Assembly (NCBI RefSeq): GCF_018130215.1
Contig: NZ_JAFCKQ010000028.1
Location: 1 to 64,000, forward strand
DNA: 64,000 nucleotides
Direction: 5' to 3'
Source of the DNA: Bradyrhizobium jicamae
GTDB lineage: Bacteria > Pseudomonadota > Alphaproteobacteria > Rhizobiales > Xanthobacteraceae
Shown: positions 44,343 to 55,222 of the stretch, in pieces
Layout: each line of letters opens with the position of its first letter
How positions within the stretch are numbered: the first letter of the stretch is position 1
The notes under the pieces: model-generated
Database searches by the model: none
What the model saw: only the letters and a program-made list of their open reading frames with translations
What the model was told of the DNA's origin: nothing
Made by a program: the position numbers and the translations under genes

Positions 44343-44889
44343 CTGTCACGTCCGCCTGCGACCGGCTACGATGTCGGTGTCGTCTTTGCCGTTCATGACT
44401 GCGAGGTCGCGGTCGACAGGGAGACCGGGCATGTCGAGGTGCTGAGCTATCGCGTGGTCCAGGACTCGTGCGCTGAACCGGCGCGCGATCTATGGCCAGA
44501 TCCAGGGCGGCGTCGTGCAAGGCCTCGGCTACGCCCTGCACGAAGAGGTGACCATCGGGTCCAACGGATGCGTCCGCCAGACCGGCTTCGAGACCTATCG
44601 CGTGCTGCTGGCGCTCGACGTCGTTCCGGTCGAAATCAGCCTGTACGAAGGCGCGCCATCGATCGGGCCGCTCGGAACCAAGGGCGCCGGCGAGGTTCCG
44701 ATCCTCAATGTCGGCGCCGCCATTGCGTGCGCCGTCGCCAACGCGACCGGAAAGCGCGTCCAGGAGCTGCCGCTCACGCCCCCGCGGGTACTCGAACTTC
44801 TGCTCGACCGCAACCGGCCGCTCTCACTGCCGCACATCGCCGATGCCTGGGCGAATAATCTCGTGCGCCCGCACGGCACGGCCGGATAG
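44343..44889 (+). pseudogene. C-terminal remnant of a molybdenum hydroxylase large subunit (xanthine dehydrogenase family)
   Basis: Two frames join to the end of a molybdopterin-binding subunit: first YDVGVVFAVHDCEVAVDRETG and VLSYRVVQD (44361-44465), then, after a shift at 44466, RALNRRAIYGQIQGGVVQGLGYALHEE and GPLGTKGAGEVPILNVGAA to the stop at 44889. The Glu of KGAGE is the family's catalytic Glu. The N-terminal ~600 residues are missing, and so are the FAD and 2Fe-2S subunits. A decayed gene end, broken by at least a frameshift and a large 5' deletion. Confidence 0.8.
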
Positions 44890-45112
44890 TGCTCGAACGG
44901 CGGATTCCCGGGGATCAGGGCCGGCACACCTGGCGCCAATGCGCATTTCCCGTGCAGCGCACAGAAAAAAAGAACGGGCGCTCGCTCAGAAAATTTTCGC
45001 CGCCCCCTTTTCCGATGGCCGCGCTCTGCGCTAGGAATGATGCAAGGGCGCAAAGCCCGCGCTCGGACCCAAGCAATGGATGGGTACGAGACGACATATC
45101 AGGGGAGGCAGC

Positions 45113-45862
45113 GTGGCTCTCGCGCGCCAACGGCCAGGAATGACTGCTGCGTTCGCGATGGACGCGCTTTGCGCGCGCATCCTCGAGCGCCACAGGGATT
45201 CCATAAAGGTCCAGAAGCCCCACCTCGCCGTCCCCAACCTGACGCGCATCATCGGCGCGACGCTCACTTTGTCCAACAAGCACGGGTTTCACGCGACGAC
45301 GCTGCGCCAGCTTGCCGAAGCCTCCGGGCTGAGCATGGGCGGCCTCTATACCTATTTCGACAGCAAGCCGACGCTGCTGGCCATGATCCTCGGCGAGGTT
45401 GCGGAGACGGTGAACGAAGTCCTCACCGCGCCTCCCGCCGACGTCCGGCAGGACGCCCGCAAGCATCTGCACTGGTTCATCGCGACCCATGTTCGCATGA
45501 GCGAGGCGATGCAGCCCTGGTTCGTCTTCTCCTTCATGGAGGCGAAGTCGTTTCCGCCGGCGGAACGCCAGCGCGCTATCGACATGGAGGTGATGACCGA
45601 AAGGATCATCGCCGACATCATCAAGCAGGGTGTCGCCGGCGGAGTCTTCTCCGTCGACCAGGTCACGCTCACCGCATCGCTGATCAAGCCGCTGCTGCAG
45701 GACTGGTACGTCAAGCGCGCGAAATACCGCCGGCGCGGCACCTCGATCGAGGCCTACATCAACGCCGTCGGAACGTTCGTCGACGCCGCGCTGTCGGCGC
45801 CGAGCCGCAGCCGCACGACGGCGGGTTCCCGCTCAAAATCCAGGCCGATGGCGCACCCATAG
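45113..45862 (+). CDS. TetR/AcrR-family transcriptional regulator
   Basis: A 249-residue repressor. The HTH lies at about residues 45-90: TRIIGATLTLSNKHGFHATTLRQLAEASGLSMGGLYTYFDSK. The ligand-binding helices follow. The GTG start at 45113 is preceded by GGGGAGG; ATG 45080 has no such site. The gene is 20 bp upstream of an ABC permease gene on the same strand, so it likely controls this sugar-type operon. Confidence 0.85.
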   Translation: MALARQRPGMTAAFAMDALCARILERHRDSIKVQKPHLAVPNLTRIIGATLTLSNKHGFHATTLRQLAEASGLSMGGLYTYFDSKPTLLAMILGEVAETVNEVLTAPPADVRQDARKHLHWFIATHVRMSEAMQPWFVFSFMEAKSFPPAERQRAIDMEVMTERIIADIIKQGVAGGVFSVDQVTLTASLIKPLLQDWYVKRAKYRRRGTSIEAYINAVGTFVDAALSAPSRSRTTAGSRSKSRPMAHP

Positions 45863-45882
45863 CCCGTAACAAGGACCAGGCG

Positions 45883-46854
45883 ATGAAGCGTTTTCGATTC
45901 AATCAGCAGGAGATCGTCTTCGCCGTCTTCGCCATCCTGTTCCTCGTGTTCTCGATTTTCCTGCGCGGTTTCCTGACGCCCGAGAACATGCTGACGCTGC
46001 TGCAGAACGTCGCCGTGCTCGGCATCCTCGGTCTTGCCATGGCGATCGTCGTGATCGGCCGCGGCATCGACATCTCGCTGATCGCAGCGCTCGCGGTGCC
46101 CCCGGGCCTCGTGCTGCAGATGGTGCAGAACGGCCACTCGCTGACGGCGTCGGTGCTGACGGCGGTGCTGCTGACGATCGCCTTCGGCCTCGTCAATGGC
46201 TGGCTGATCGCCTATGCCGAAGTCCCTTCCCTGTTCGCGACGCTGGCGACCGGCCTTCTGCTTGCCGGACTCGGACAGGCCGCGCTGTTCCAGCTCGACG
46301 TCGTGCAATGGAGTGACGGCATGGCCGGCTTCGAGCGGCTCGGACAAGGCACCATCCTCGGCATCCCGACCTCGATCGTGATGTTCGCGCTCGCCTGCAT
46401 CGTGGTCGCGTTCCTGCTGCGCCGGACCCGCTGGGGTGCCTACATCTACGCGATCGGCGACAACCCCTATGCGGCCCGCGTCACCGGCATTCCGTCGCGG
46501 CCGATCATCGTCCTGCAATATGTGATTGCCGCGCTGATCGGCTGCTTCGCCGGACTCGTGATGGCGGCGTCCGTGAACTCGATGCCGACCCGGATCTTCA
46601 ACTCGACCCTGATCTACGACGTGATCCTGGTCGTCGTGCTCGGCGGTATCGGCCTGTCGGGCGGCCGCGGCGGCGTGCTCAATGTCATCATCGGGACGCT
46701 GCTGATCGGTACCATGCTCAACGGCATGACCATCATGGATATCTCCTACGCCGGGCAAAACCTCGTCAAGGGCGTGGTCCTGCTGCTCGCGGTCATAACG
46801 GATTCGTTCCTGAATCCGCGCAACGAAGAAACGGCACAGCAGGGCGACATCTGA
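45883..46854 (+). CDS. Ribose-type sugar ABC permease
   Basis: A 323-residue RbsC/AraH-type inner-membrane permease with about ten hydrophobic segments; LTPENMLTLLQNVAVLGILGLAMAIVVIGRGIDIS and GGIGLSGGRGGVLNVIIGTLLIG are family hallmarks. Works with a second, fused permease (47988), one binding protein and a double-domain ATPase in the same operon. Two different permeases per transporter is normal for a heterodimer. Confidence 0.9.
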   Translation: MKRFRFNQQEIVFAVFAILFLVFSIFLRGFLTPENMLTLLQNVAVLGILGLAMAIVVIGRGIDISLIAALAVPPGLVLQMVQNGHSLTASVLTAVLLTIAFGLVNGWLIAYAEVPSLFATLATGLLLAGLGQAALFQLDVVQWSDGMAGFERLGQGTILGIPTSIVMFALACIVVAFLLRRTRWGAYIYAIGDNPYAARVTGIPSRPIIVLQYVIAALIGCFAGLVMAASVNSMPTRIFNSTLIYDVILVVVLGGIGLSGGRGGVLNVIIGTLLIGTMLNGMTIMDISYAGQNLVKGVVLLLAVITDSFLNPRNEETAQQGDI

Positions 46855-46895
46855 GTGAAGCGATGAGAACACCAACCAAACCCATGGAGGAAGCA

Positions 46896-47912
46896 ATGAA
46901 GCGCGTTGTCAGTTCTGCCAAGGTCATCGTTGCGGCGTTAGGGCTTGCGGCCATCGCCGCGCCGGCCCTGGCGCAGCAGGGACTCGACGAGCCGTTCCAG
47001 AAACCGTTCAAGGAAGCTCTCGCCGGCAAGACGGTCGCCTATGTTCCGGTCGCCATGAATTTCGACCTGACCGAAGGCTGGTACGCCGGCATGAAGAAGG
47101 AGCTCGAGCCCTACGGCGTGAAGTTCGAGATCCGTGACCCGAACTGGAACACCAATGCCGGCGCGCAGGCGGTGACCTCGCTGATCTCCGAGAAGCCGGC
47201 CGTGATGATCATCCACAATCCGGACGTGCAGACCTATGCGAAGCTGCTGCAGCGTGCCGAGAATGAGGGCATCTACGTCATCCAGATCAACATGGGCTCG
47301 GCCTATCGCAGCTCGGCCTTCGTCGGCGCCAACTGGATCGAGATCGGCGAGCGGGACACCGATGCGGTGGTCAAGTCCTGCCAGGGCAAGTCGAACAAGA
47401 TCGCGATCGTGCAGGGCGCACTGTCGGCGGCGGCGAGCGCCTACACGCTGAAGGGAGTCGAGAACGTTCTCGCCAAGCATCCGGAGATCAAGGTGGTATC
47501 GAGCCAGGCGGCGGATTGGGATGCGGCGAAGGCCAAGGCGATCACCCAGACCGTGCTCAAGCAGAATCCGGACCTCTGCGGCATCGTCGGCTTCTGGGAC
47601 GGCATGGACATCGGCACCGCGGCGGCGGTCAAGGAAGCCGGCCTCACCGGAAAGGTGTTCGTCGCGACCTCCGGCGGCGGCGAGCGCAAGGGCGCCTGCG
47701 AGCTCGTCAAGTCCGGCGCCTTCGACCTCAACCTGAGCTACGACGTGCCGACGCAGGCCGCTGATCTCGCCGCCATGATCAAGTGGCTGCTGTCGTCCGG
47801 TGCCAAGGCCGGCTCGGTCAAGGGATCGGCCTACACCACGCTGGTGCCGATCACCAAGGAGAACGCCGACAGCGCGACCGCCTGCTGGAATCTCAGCGAT
47901 CTGAAGAAATAG
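46896..47912 (+). CDS. Sugar-type ABC substrate-binding protein
   Basis: A 338-residue periplasmic binding protein of the ribose/galactose (type I PBP) class. Signal peptide about 1-23 (ending APALAQ). Features: KTVAYVPVAMNFDLTEGW, LISEKPAVMIIHNPD, and GIVGFWDGMDIG. Start 46896 follows GGAGGAAGCA. Ligand is probably a sugar, sugar acid or cyclitol; the propeller-domain partners point to a lactone or polyol-related compound. Confidence 0.88.
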   Translation: MKRVVSSAKVIVAALGLAAIAAPALAQQGLDEPFQKPFKEALAGKTVAYVPVAMNFDLTEGWYAGMKKELEPYGVKFEIRDPNWNTNAGAQAVTSLISEKPAVMIIHNPDVQTYAKLLQRAENEGIYVIQINMGSAYRSSAFVGANWIEIGERDTDAVVKSCQGKSNKIAIVQGALSAAASAYTLKGVENVLAKHPEIKVVSSQAADWDAAKAKAITQTVLKQNPDLCGIVGFWDGMDIGTAAAVKEAGLTGKVFVATSGGGERKGACELVKSGAFDLNLSYDVPTQAADLAAMIKWLLSSGAKAGSVKGSAYTTLVPITKENADSATACWNLSDLKK

Positions 47913-47987
47913 TCCGGCCCCCTCCGCATGGCGTCCCGGATCCGGCTGACCCGGGACGCCAATCACCGATATCCAACGCCTGCTGGA

Positions 47988-50111
47988 ATGCCGATGCGCG
48001 ACACCCTGACGAGCCTGCGTTACCGCTATTGGCCTGATCATCTGCTCGGAGAGATCCTGTCCAAGCGGTGGACCGAGACCGCGATCCCGGTCATCCTCCT
48101 GCTGATTGTCGGCTTCGCGCTCAGCCAGTCCATCGATCATTTCCTGTCGCCGGCGAGCCTTGCCGATACCGCGCGCCAGGCCGGCGAGATCGGCTTCATC
48201 GGTCTCGGCATGGCGCTCGTCGTCATCGTTGGCGGCATTGACCTTTCGGTCGGGTCGATCTTCGCGCTGACGGATTTCTGCGCGCTCTATCTGCTCGACG
48301 TGCTCAACTGGCCGGTGCCCGCGGTGGTCGCCGCCACCCTCGTCTGCGGCGCGCTGTTGGGTGCCGTCAACGGCGTCCTGATCGGCTATATGCGCTTGCG
48401 CGCCTTCATCACCACGCTGATCACCCTGATCATCTACCGCTCGGCCTTCGACCTGCTGATCCAGCGCTACTCCAACGCCATTGCCGCCGCCTTCCCCGAC
48501 ATCCCCTCCTGGAACTTCATCGGCGGCGGCGACGTGTTCGGCATTCCGAGCGTGGCACTGGTCTATATCGCGATCGCCATCTTCGGCCACATCTTCATGA
48601 CGCGGCTGCGCCCGGGCTGGCACATTACCGCGATCGGCGGCTCGCGCCGCTCGGCCTATAACTCCGGCATTCCGGTTCGCCGCACCATCGCGCTTTGCTA
48701 CGTCGCGAGCGGCGTGCTCACCAGCATCGCCGCGCTGTTCTTCGCCGCGCGTCTCGGCACTGTCGGCGGCGACATCGGCGTCGGCCTCGAGGTGATCGTG
48801 CTGACCGCGACCGTGCTCGGCGGCATCACTCTCGGCGGCGGCAAGGGCTCGGTCGCCAAATCGCTGGTCGGCGTCCTGATCGTGCTGCTGATCACCAACG
48901 GCCTGACGACGCTCAATGCGCGCGGCGGCATCAACCGCATGGCGCTCGCCGGCATCCTGCTGGTCGCCGCCATGGTCGACATCCGCTGGCAGAAGAACCG
49001 CACCCGCATCATCAGCAAGGTCTATGTCGCGCCGACCTATCACGCGCTCCCGCCACCGCCGGCAACCGAGATCGGCCGGGGCGGCCCGTTCGAGCAGAAC
49101 GACAAGCTGCGCGATGTCACGCTGATCGGCCTCGGCCGCATCGAGGCGCCGGAGGACGTGATCCTCGACCGCAACGACAATCTCTACGCCGGCTCGCGCC
49201 ATGGCGACATCATCCGCTTCTTCGCACCGGACTATCAGCGGATGGAGGTGTTCGCCCATATCGGCGGCCAGCCGCTCGGCATGGCCTTCGACCGGCAGGA
49301 CAATCTCTATGTCTGCATCGGCGGCATGGGGCTTTACCGCATCAAGCCCGACGGCACCGTCGAGAAGGCCACCGACGAGACCAACCGCAGCATGCATTCG
49401 GTCAACGACGACAGCCGCCTGCGGCTCGCCGACGACCTCGACATCACCGATGACGGACTGATCTTCTTCTCCGAAGCCACCGTGCGCTACGAAATGGACG
49501 AGTGGCCGATCGACGGCCTCGAGGCGCGCGGCAACGGCCGCATCATCTGCTACGACACCAAGACCGGCAACACCCATACCGCACTGCGCGGTCTCAAATT
49601 CCCGAACGGGATCTGCGTCGCCAGCGACGGCCAGTCGATCCTGTTCGCCGAAACCTTCGGCTGCTCGATCAAGCGCTTCTGGTTTGCCGGCGCCAAGAAG
49701 GGCACGGTCGAGGTCGTTATGGACAATCTGCCCGGCTATCCTGACAACATCAATCTCGCCTCGGACGGCAATTACTGGCTGGCGCTGGTCGGGATGCGCA
49801 GCCCCTCGCTCGACCTCGCCTGGAAGATGCCCGGCTTCCGCCGCCGCATGGCCAAGCGGGTTCCGGTCGACGAATGGCTGTTCCCCAACATCAACACCGG
49901 CTGCGTCGTCAAGTTCAACGAGCAGGGCAAGATACTCGAATCGTTCTGGGACCTGCGCGGCGAAAATCACCCGATGATCACGTCGATGCGTGAGCATCGC
50001 GGCTATCTCTATCTCGGCGGCATCGCCAACAACCGGATCGGCCGCTACAAGCTCGACAACGCCGACCCGAACTACGTGCAGTATGACAGGCGATGGGGGA
50101 AGCTGTCGTGA
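47988..50111 (+). CDS. ABC permease fused to a beta-propeller (SMP-30-like) domain
   Basis: A 707-residue fusion. Residues about 1-345 are an RbsC-type permease (GLGMALVVIVGGIDLSVGSIFAL; GGITLGGGKGSVAKSLVG). Residues about 375-707 are a six-bladed SMP-30/gluconolactonase/strictosidine-synthase-like propeller (EAPEDVILDRNDNLYAGSRHG; LADDLDITDDGLIFFSE; LKFPNGICVASDG). In RbsC proteins the C-terminus is cytoplasmic, so the propeller should face the cytoplasm. ATG 47994 is an alternative start. The downstream gene encodes a free paralogue of the propeller. Confidence 0.85.
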   Translation: MPMRDTLTSLRYRYWPDHLLGEILSKRWTETAIPVILLLIVGFALSQSIDHFLSPASLADTARQAGEIGFIGLGMALVVIVGGIDLSVGSIFALTDFCALYLLDVLNWPVPAVVAATLVCGALLGAVNGVLIGYMRLRAFITTLITLIIYRSAFDLLIQRYSNAIAAAFPDIPSWNFIGGGDVFGIPSVALVYIAIAIFGHIFMTRLRPGWHITAIGGSRRSAYNSGIPVRRTIALCYVASGVLTSIAALFFAARLGTVGGDIGVGLEVIVLTATVLGGITLGGGKGSVAKSLVGVLIVLLITNGLTTLNARGGINRMALAGILLVAAMVDIRWQKNRTRIISKVYVAPTYHALPPPPATEIGRGGPFEQNDKLRDVTLIGLGRIEAPEDVILDRNDNLYAGSRHGDIIRFFAPDYQRMEVFAHIGGQPLGMAFDRQDNLYVCIGGMGLYRIKPDGTVEKATDETNRSMHSVNDDSRLRLADDLDITDDGLIFFSEATVRYEMDEWPIDGLEARGNGRIICYDTKTGNTHTALRGLKFPNGICVASDGQSILFAETFGCSIKRFWFAGAKKGTVEVVMDNLPGYPDNINLASDGNYWLALVGMRSPSLDLAWKMPGFRRRMAKRVPVDEWLFPNINTGCVVKFNEQGKILESFWDLRGENHPMITSMREHRGYLYLGGIANNRIGRYKLDNADPNYVQYDRRWGKLS

Positions 50112-51205
50112 TTGCGGCCGTCAGAGATTTCGCCAACCGCTTCCTCGGGCGCGGCGAAGCCACCATCACCGTGCCGTCCTTCGACGGCGCGCTGAAGCCG
50201 AACCAGAAGCTGGAGTCCGCGACGACCTTGCTGGAATGCGAGGCGCCCGAGGATTTCGCAACCGATGGCCGCAACCTCTATCTCGCCGACGGCCGGCGCC
50301 TGCTGCGCCTCGACGGCAGCACGGCAACGGAAATCCGCAGCTTCGAGCAGCCGATCTCGGCACTGTGCTCACTTGCGAACGGAGGCATTGCGGTCGCGCT
50401 CGGCGGCCGCGAGGTGAGCCTCTATTCCGATCCCGCGTCGAGCGCGCCGAGCCTGACTTTCAACGACGCCACCTTCAACGCTATCAACGCGCTGGCGCTG
50501 GCGAGCGACGGCGCCCTGATCGCGACCGACGGCTCCATCACCTGTGGCGTCGACGACTGGCCACGCGACCTGATGGAACTCAACCGCAGCGGCCGCGTCT
50601 TCCGGCTCGATCCCAGGACCGGATCGGCCAAGCCGATTGCCTCCCGGCTCGGTTACGCCTTCGGTACCTGCGCACACAGGGACGGGGTGCTGGTCAGCGA
50701 GAGCTGGCGCCATCGTCTTGTTTTCGTCAGGGACGGACAGTCGCCGCAGGTCGTGCTGGGTCACCTCCCCGTCTATCCGTCGCGGCTGTCGAAGGCGGCC
50801 GGCGGCGGCTATTGGCTGACGGCCTTCACGGCGCGCACCCAGCTCATCGAGTTCGTGCTGCGCGAGCCGGCCTACCGGCGACGCATGATGGCCGAGATCG
50901 ATCCGGCCTATTGGGTCGCGCCCCGCCTGCGCTCGGGCTTCTCGTTCAAGGAGCCGATGCAAGGCGCACACATCAAGACCATGGGCGTCATCAAGCCGTG
51001 GGCGCCGCCGCGTTCCTATGGCCTCGTCATTCGCCTTGGCGAAGACGGCAAGCCGCTCTACTCGCTGCACAGCCGGGTCGACGGCATCAATCACGGCGTC
51101 GTCGCGGCCGTCGAGGTCGGCAGCGACCTCATGCTGATTGCCAAGGGACCGGGCCGAATCCTGAAACTGCCCCTGGCCGGGCTTGCCGAGGAGTTCGGCG
51201 CATGA
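50108..51205 (+). CDS. SMP-30/strictosidine-synthase-like beta-propeller protein
   Basis: A 365-residue soluble propeller protein, no signal peptide. Clear paralogue of the propeller fused to the upstream permease: ECEAPEDFATDGRNLYLAD, DDWPRDLMELNRSGRVFRLDP and REPAYRRRMMAEIDPAYW match segments there. GTG 50108 overlaps the previous stop (GTGA) and follows GGGGGAAG; ATG 50093 is the alternative. Probably a lactonase or hydrolase acting on the imported compound. Confidence 0.82.
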   Translation: MIAAVRDFANRFLGRGEATITVPSFDGALKPNQKLESATTLLECEAPEDFATDGRNLYLADGRRLLRLDGSTATEIRSFEQPISALCSLANGGIAVALGGREVSLYSDPASSAPSLTFNDATFNAINALALASDGALIATDGSITCGVDDWPRDLMELNRSGRVFRLDPRTGSAKPIASRLGYAFGTCAHRDGVLVSESWRHRLVFVRDGQSPQVVLGHLPVYPSRLSKAAGGGYWLTAFTARTQLIEFVLREPAYRRRMMAEIDPAYWVAPRLRSGFSFKEPMQGAHIKTMGVIKPWAPPRSYGLVIRLGEDGKPLYSLHSRVDGINHGVVAAVEVGSDLMLIAKGPGRILKLPLAGLAEEFGA

Positions 51206-52698
51206 CCGACATCGTGTTGTCCCTGCGCAAGGCGACCAAGCTCTATGCCGGCGTCCCCGCCATCGAGGGCGTCGACTTCGATCTCCGCCGCGGCGAGATC
51301 CACGCGCTGGTCGGCGAGAACGGCGCCGGCAAGTCGACCCTCACAAAGGTCATGGCTGGTGTCGTGACATTGACCTCGGGCAGCATGACTGTCGACGGCG
51401 CGGAGGTCACCCCACGAACGCCGCTGGAGGCCCGCAACCTCGGCATCGCCATGGTATTCCAGGAAAACAGCCTGGTGCCGACCATGACCGTGGCGCAGAA
51501 TCTCTTCCTCGGGCAGGAGAAGTTCTACAATCGCCTGCGCGGCATCTACATCGCCGCACAGCAATTCCTGCAATCGCTCAATTTCGACGTCACGCCGACC
51601 GCGACCGTCGGTGCACTTGGCGCCGCCAAGAAGCAGATGGTGGAGATTGCGCGCGCGGTCCTGCACAAGGCCAAGGTGATCATCTTCGACGAGCCGACCG
51701 CAACCCTTACTCCGGAGGAGAAGAAATACTTCTTCGACCTCGTCCGTGACCTGAAGAAGCGCGGCGTCTCGATCGTCTTCATATCGCATGCGCTGGAGGA
51801 GGCGCTGCTGCTTGCCGACCGCATTACCGTGCTGCGCGACGGCAAGCACGTCGTCACCGACGACGCCGCAAAGTTCGATCGCGCGGCGATCGTGCAGGCA
51901 ATGGTCGGGCGCGACCTCTCCAATACCCTTTACGGCGCAAGGAAGAGCAGCGTTCGTCCGGCCGGTGCGCGCGTTCTCACGGTGCAAAATCTCAAGATGG
52001 CGCCGATGGTGAAGAACAATTCGCTGTCGGTGTTTGCCGGCCAGATCACCGGCGTGTTCGGCCTCGTCGGCGCCGGCCGGACCGAGACGTTCAAGATCGT
52101 CTCGGGCGTATTGAAGCGCGATTTCTTCCATGGCGGCGAGATCCTGCTGCACGACAAGCCGGTGCGTTACCGCGTGCCCGCGCCCGCCGTGAAGGCCGGC
52201 ATCGCCTATGTAACCGAGGATCGCAAGGTCGAGGGCTTCTTCGAGACCTCCTCGATCGCCCGCAACATCTATCTCGGGCTGCTCTCCAAGTTCCCGAGAG
52301 GACGGATGATGCTGTCACGGCGCGAGACCAACAAGGTCGGCAAGTCCTGGATCGAACGGCTGAAGGTGCGCGCCATCGGCGACGAGGCCAAGGTCGTCGA
52401 GCTCTCGGGCGGCAACCAGCAGAAGGTCGTGATCGCCAAATCGCTGGTGCAGGAGCCGGACCTGATCATCTTCGACGAGCCGACGCGCGGTGTCGACGTC
52501 GGCGCCATCGTCGAGATCCACGAGCTGATCAACCACCTCGCCGACGAAGGCAAGGCGGTGGTGGTGATCTCGTCCTACCTGCCCGAGATCATGGCGCTCT
52601 CCGACCGCATCCTGGTATCGCGACAGGGCAAGGTGGTCGAGGAGTTCTCCGCGCTGGAAGCGACGGAGGAGAGGATCATGTACGCGGCCATCCATTGA
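51202..52698 (+). CDS. Sugar ABC transporter ATPase with two nucleotide-binding domains
   Basis: A 498-residue RbsA/MglA-type protein. First domain: Walker A GENGAGKST, Walker B VIIFDEPTATLT, switch ISHALEEA, but with a weak signature (LGAAKKQMVEIARA). Second domain: degenerate Walker A GLVGAGRTET, a standard signature LSGGNQQKVVIAKSL and Walker B LIIFDEPTRGVDVG. This asymmetry is normal for the family. The start overlaps the propeller gene's stop. It ends the TetR-controlled operon. Confidence 0.92.
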   Translation: MTDIVLSLRKATKLYAGVPAIEGVDFDLRRGEIHALVGENGAGKSTLTKVMAGVVTLTSGSMTVDGAEVTPRTPLEARNLGIAMVFQENSLVPTMTVAQNLFLGQEKFYNRLRGIYIAAQQFLQSLNFDVTPTATVGALGAAKKQMVEIARAVLHKAKVIIFDEPTATLTPEEKKYFFDLVRDLKKRGVSIVFISHALEEALLLADRITVLRDGKHVVTDDAAKFDRAAIVQAMVGRDLSNTLYGARKSSVRPAGARVLTVQNLKMAPMVKNNSLSVFAGQITGVFGLVGAGRTETFKIVSGVLKRDFFHGGEILLHDKPVRYRVPAPAVKAGIAYVTEDRKVEGFFETSSIARNIYLGLLSKFPRGRMMLSRRETNKVGKSWIERLKVRAIGDEAKVVELSGGNQQKVVIAKSLVQEPDLIIFDEPTRGVDVGAIVEIHELINHLADEGKAVVVISSYLPEIMALSDRILVSRQGKVVEEFSALEATEERIMYAAIH

Positions 52699-52723
52699 TC
52701 GGTGAAGCTATCCCGCCTCGGGG

Positions 52724-53668
52724 TCACCTCAAGGCCGAGACAGGATCGGTCGGATCGGAGGGCACGTCGCATTCATCGCCTCTGGTCGGCGTGATCCCGG
52801 TGGTGAGCGGAGGCCGGGTCTGGTGGAAAAGCAGATAGAGCGCGCGTGGATTGGTCGTCAGATAGCGCCAGAGCAATCGGCGCGGCTCGAGCCAGACCCG
52901 CCAGGCCCATTCCAGTCCCACGTGCTGCATCCATTTCGGCGCTCGCGCGTGGCGGCCAGACAGGAAGTTGAACAATCCTCCCGACGTCTTGATGGCGCCC
53001 ACATTGCCGAGCCGCGGCATGAACTCTTCGACGAACGCCTGCTCGTGGGGCACGCCAAGTCCGACCCAGAGGAAGGCCGGCGCCAGAGCGTTGATCTCGT
53101 CGACCTTGGACTGCAACGCCTCGCCGCGAAGATAGCCATGCGAATGGCCGATGATCTTGAGCCTCGGATACATCCTGCGGACGTTGTCGACCGCCGCCCG
53201 GTTCTCGGCTTCATTGGCACCGAACATGTAGAAGCTCAGCCCCTGCGCCTCTGCTTTGCGCGCAACGACATGGAACAGGTCCGTCGTGGCGACGCGTTCT
53301 GGAAGCGGCTTCGGCAGCCTCAGCTTCGATACGGTGACCAGCGGCTGGCCGTCGGCGTTGATCAGATCGGCGGCGCGAAACAGCCGGTCGATCATCGGTT
53401 CGGTCGAACAGCGCGACAGCACCTCGCCATTCGCCGAAGTCAGATACAGGGGCCGGCCGACGCGTCGACGCGGATGCACCATGTCGATCATGAAGTCAGC
53501 GGTTTGCTCGAGATCAAGCACCGCCAGTCGCAGGCCGCCGATCGTCGCCCTGGGGACACTTGCGGTCGCAGCCCTGCCGACCGGGTTGGCGCGCCGGTCG
53601 CGCACGCCCGCCATTCCAGTCCGCGTTGATGATCGTGCGCGTACGTCCGCGGCGGGTGCCGCCGGCAT
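52724..53668 (-). CDS. WecG/TagA/CpsF-family glycosyltransferase
   Basis: A 314-residue cytoplasmic transferase. Family features: LTSANGEVL, LINADGQPLV (DG motif), SFYMFGANE, FLWVGLGVPHEQAFVEE, GNVGAIKTSGGLFNFLSGR and RAPKWMQHVGLEWAWRVWLEPRRLLWRYL. Such enzymes add N-acetylmannosamine(uronate) or another sugar to lipid-linked intermediates in exopolysaccharide or enterobacterial-type polymers. The frame is open back to 54046 (an ATGA overlap with the ABC ATPase), but that extension does not look like protein. No other polysaccharide gene is near, so it is an orphan. Confidence 0.84.
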   Translation of the reverse strand: MPAAPAADVRARSSTRTGMAGVRDRRANPVGRAATASVPRATIGGLRLAVLDLEQTADFMIDMVHPRRRVGRPLYLTSANGEVLSRCSTEPMIDRLFRAADLINADGQPLVTVSKLRLPKPLPERVATTDLFHVVARKAEAQGLSFYMFGANEAENRAAVDNVRRMYPRLKIIGHSHGYLRGEALQSKVDEINALAPAFLWVGLGVPHEQAFVEEFMPRLGNVGAIKTSGGLFNFLSGRHARAPKWMQHVGLEWAWRVWLEPRRLLWRYLTTNPRALYLLFHQTRPPLTTGITPTRGDECDVPSDPTDPVSALR

Positions 53669-54042
53669 GCCGGGCGAAGTGTCGTGAATCCGGACAGGCG
53701 GGACAACCTTACCGGAATCGGCACACCGAGCGTGTGCAAGGTCATCTCGCGGCACTAAAATAGTGTCGAAGACGCAGGCTTTTTGACTTTGGCTCAAGAT
53801 ACTCACCGGACTTCCAATGCTTGCGCGAATGGAACTGCAATATCCGGTCCAGATCCGCCTTCGCTGCCACGTGGATCTGCGGTGGCCGCACGGCGTCGTT
53901 AACCATGGCGGCACGAAATGCGAGCCCGGCCGTACATCGAAAACAACGGCGGTCACCGTTTTGGGATTGGCATCACGCGGCGGCAGCGAAGGTGATTGCA
54001 AGGCGCGCGCAATGCCACGCAGATCGCCGCGATCGTGGGACG
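53669..54042. other. Intergenic region upstream of the WecG-like gene
   Basis: A 374-bp gap between the ABC ATPase stop and the preferred start of the glycosyltransferase. No motif or gene is convincing; there is an AT-rich patch around 53755-53790 that could include a minus-strand promoter. The base composition is less skewed than in adjacent genes. Confidence 0.4.
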
Positions 54043-55140
<1,098 letters not shown>

Positions 55141-55222
55141 GGAGTGGTTTTCTGTCTCTCGCAGAGTAAGCGTTGAGGCCCGGACGACGCTCGCGCGTCA
55201 CCCGGGTCCTTTCATTAGCATG

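Noticed and set aside
46938..49997. 1019-codon minus-strand ORF opposite the sugar-transport operon
   Set aside because: It is antisense to well-supported binding-protein and permease-propeller genes; its translation is a low-complexity Asp/Arg/His/Gly-rich mirror, a common artefact in GC-rich DNA.
49990..51201. N-terminal extension giving a 902-residue ABC ATPase
   Set aside because: The extension overlaps two better-supported genes in another frame; the ATG at 51202 with an ATGA overlap gives the normal 498-residue family length.
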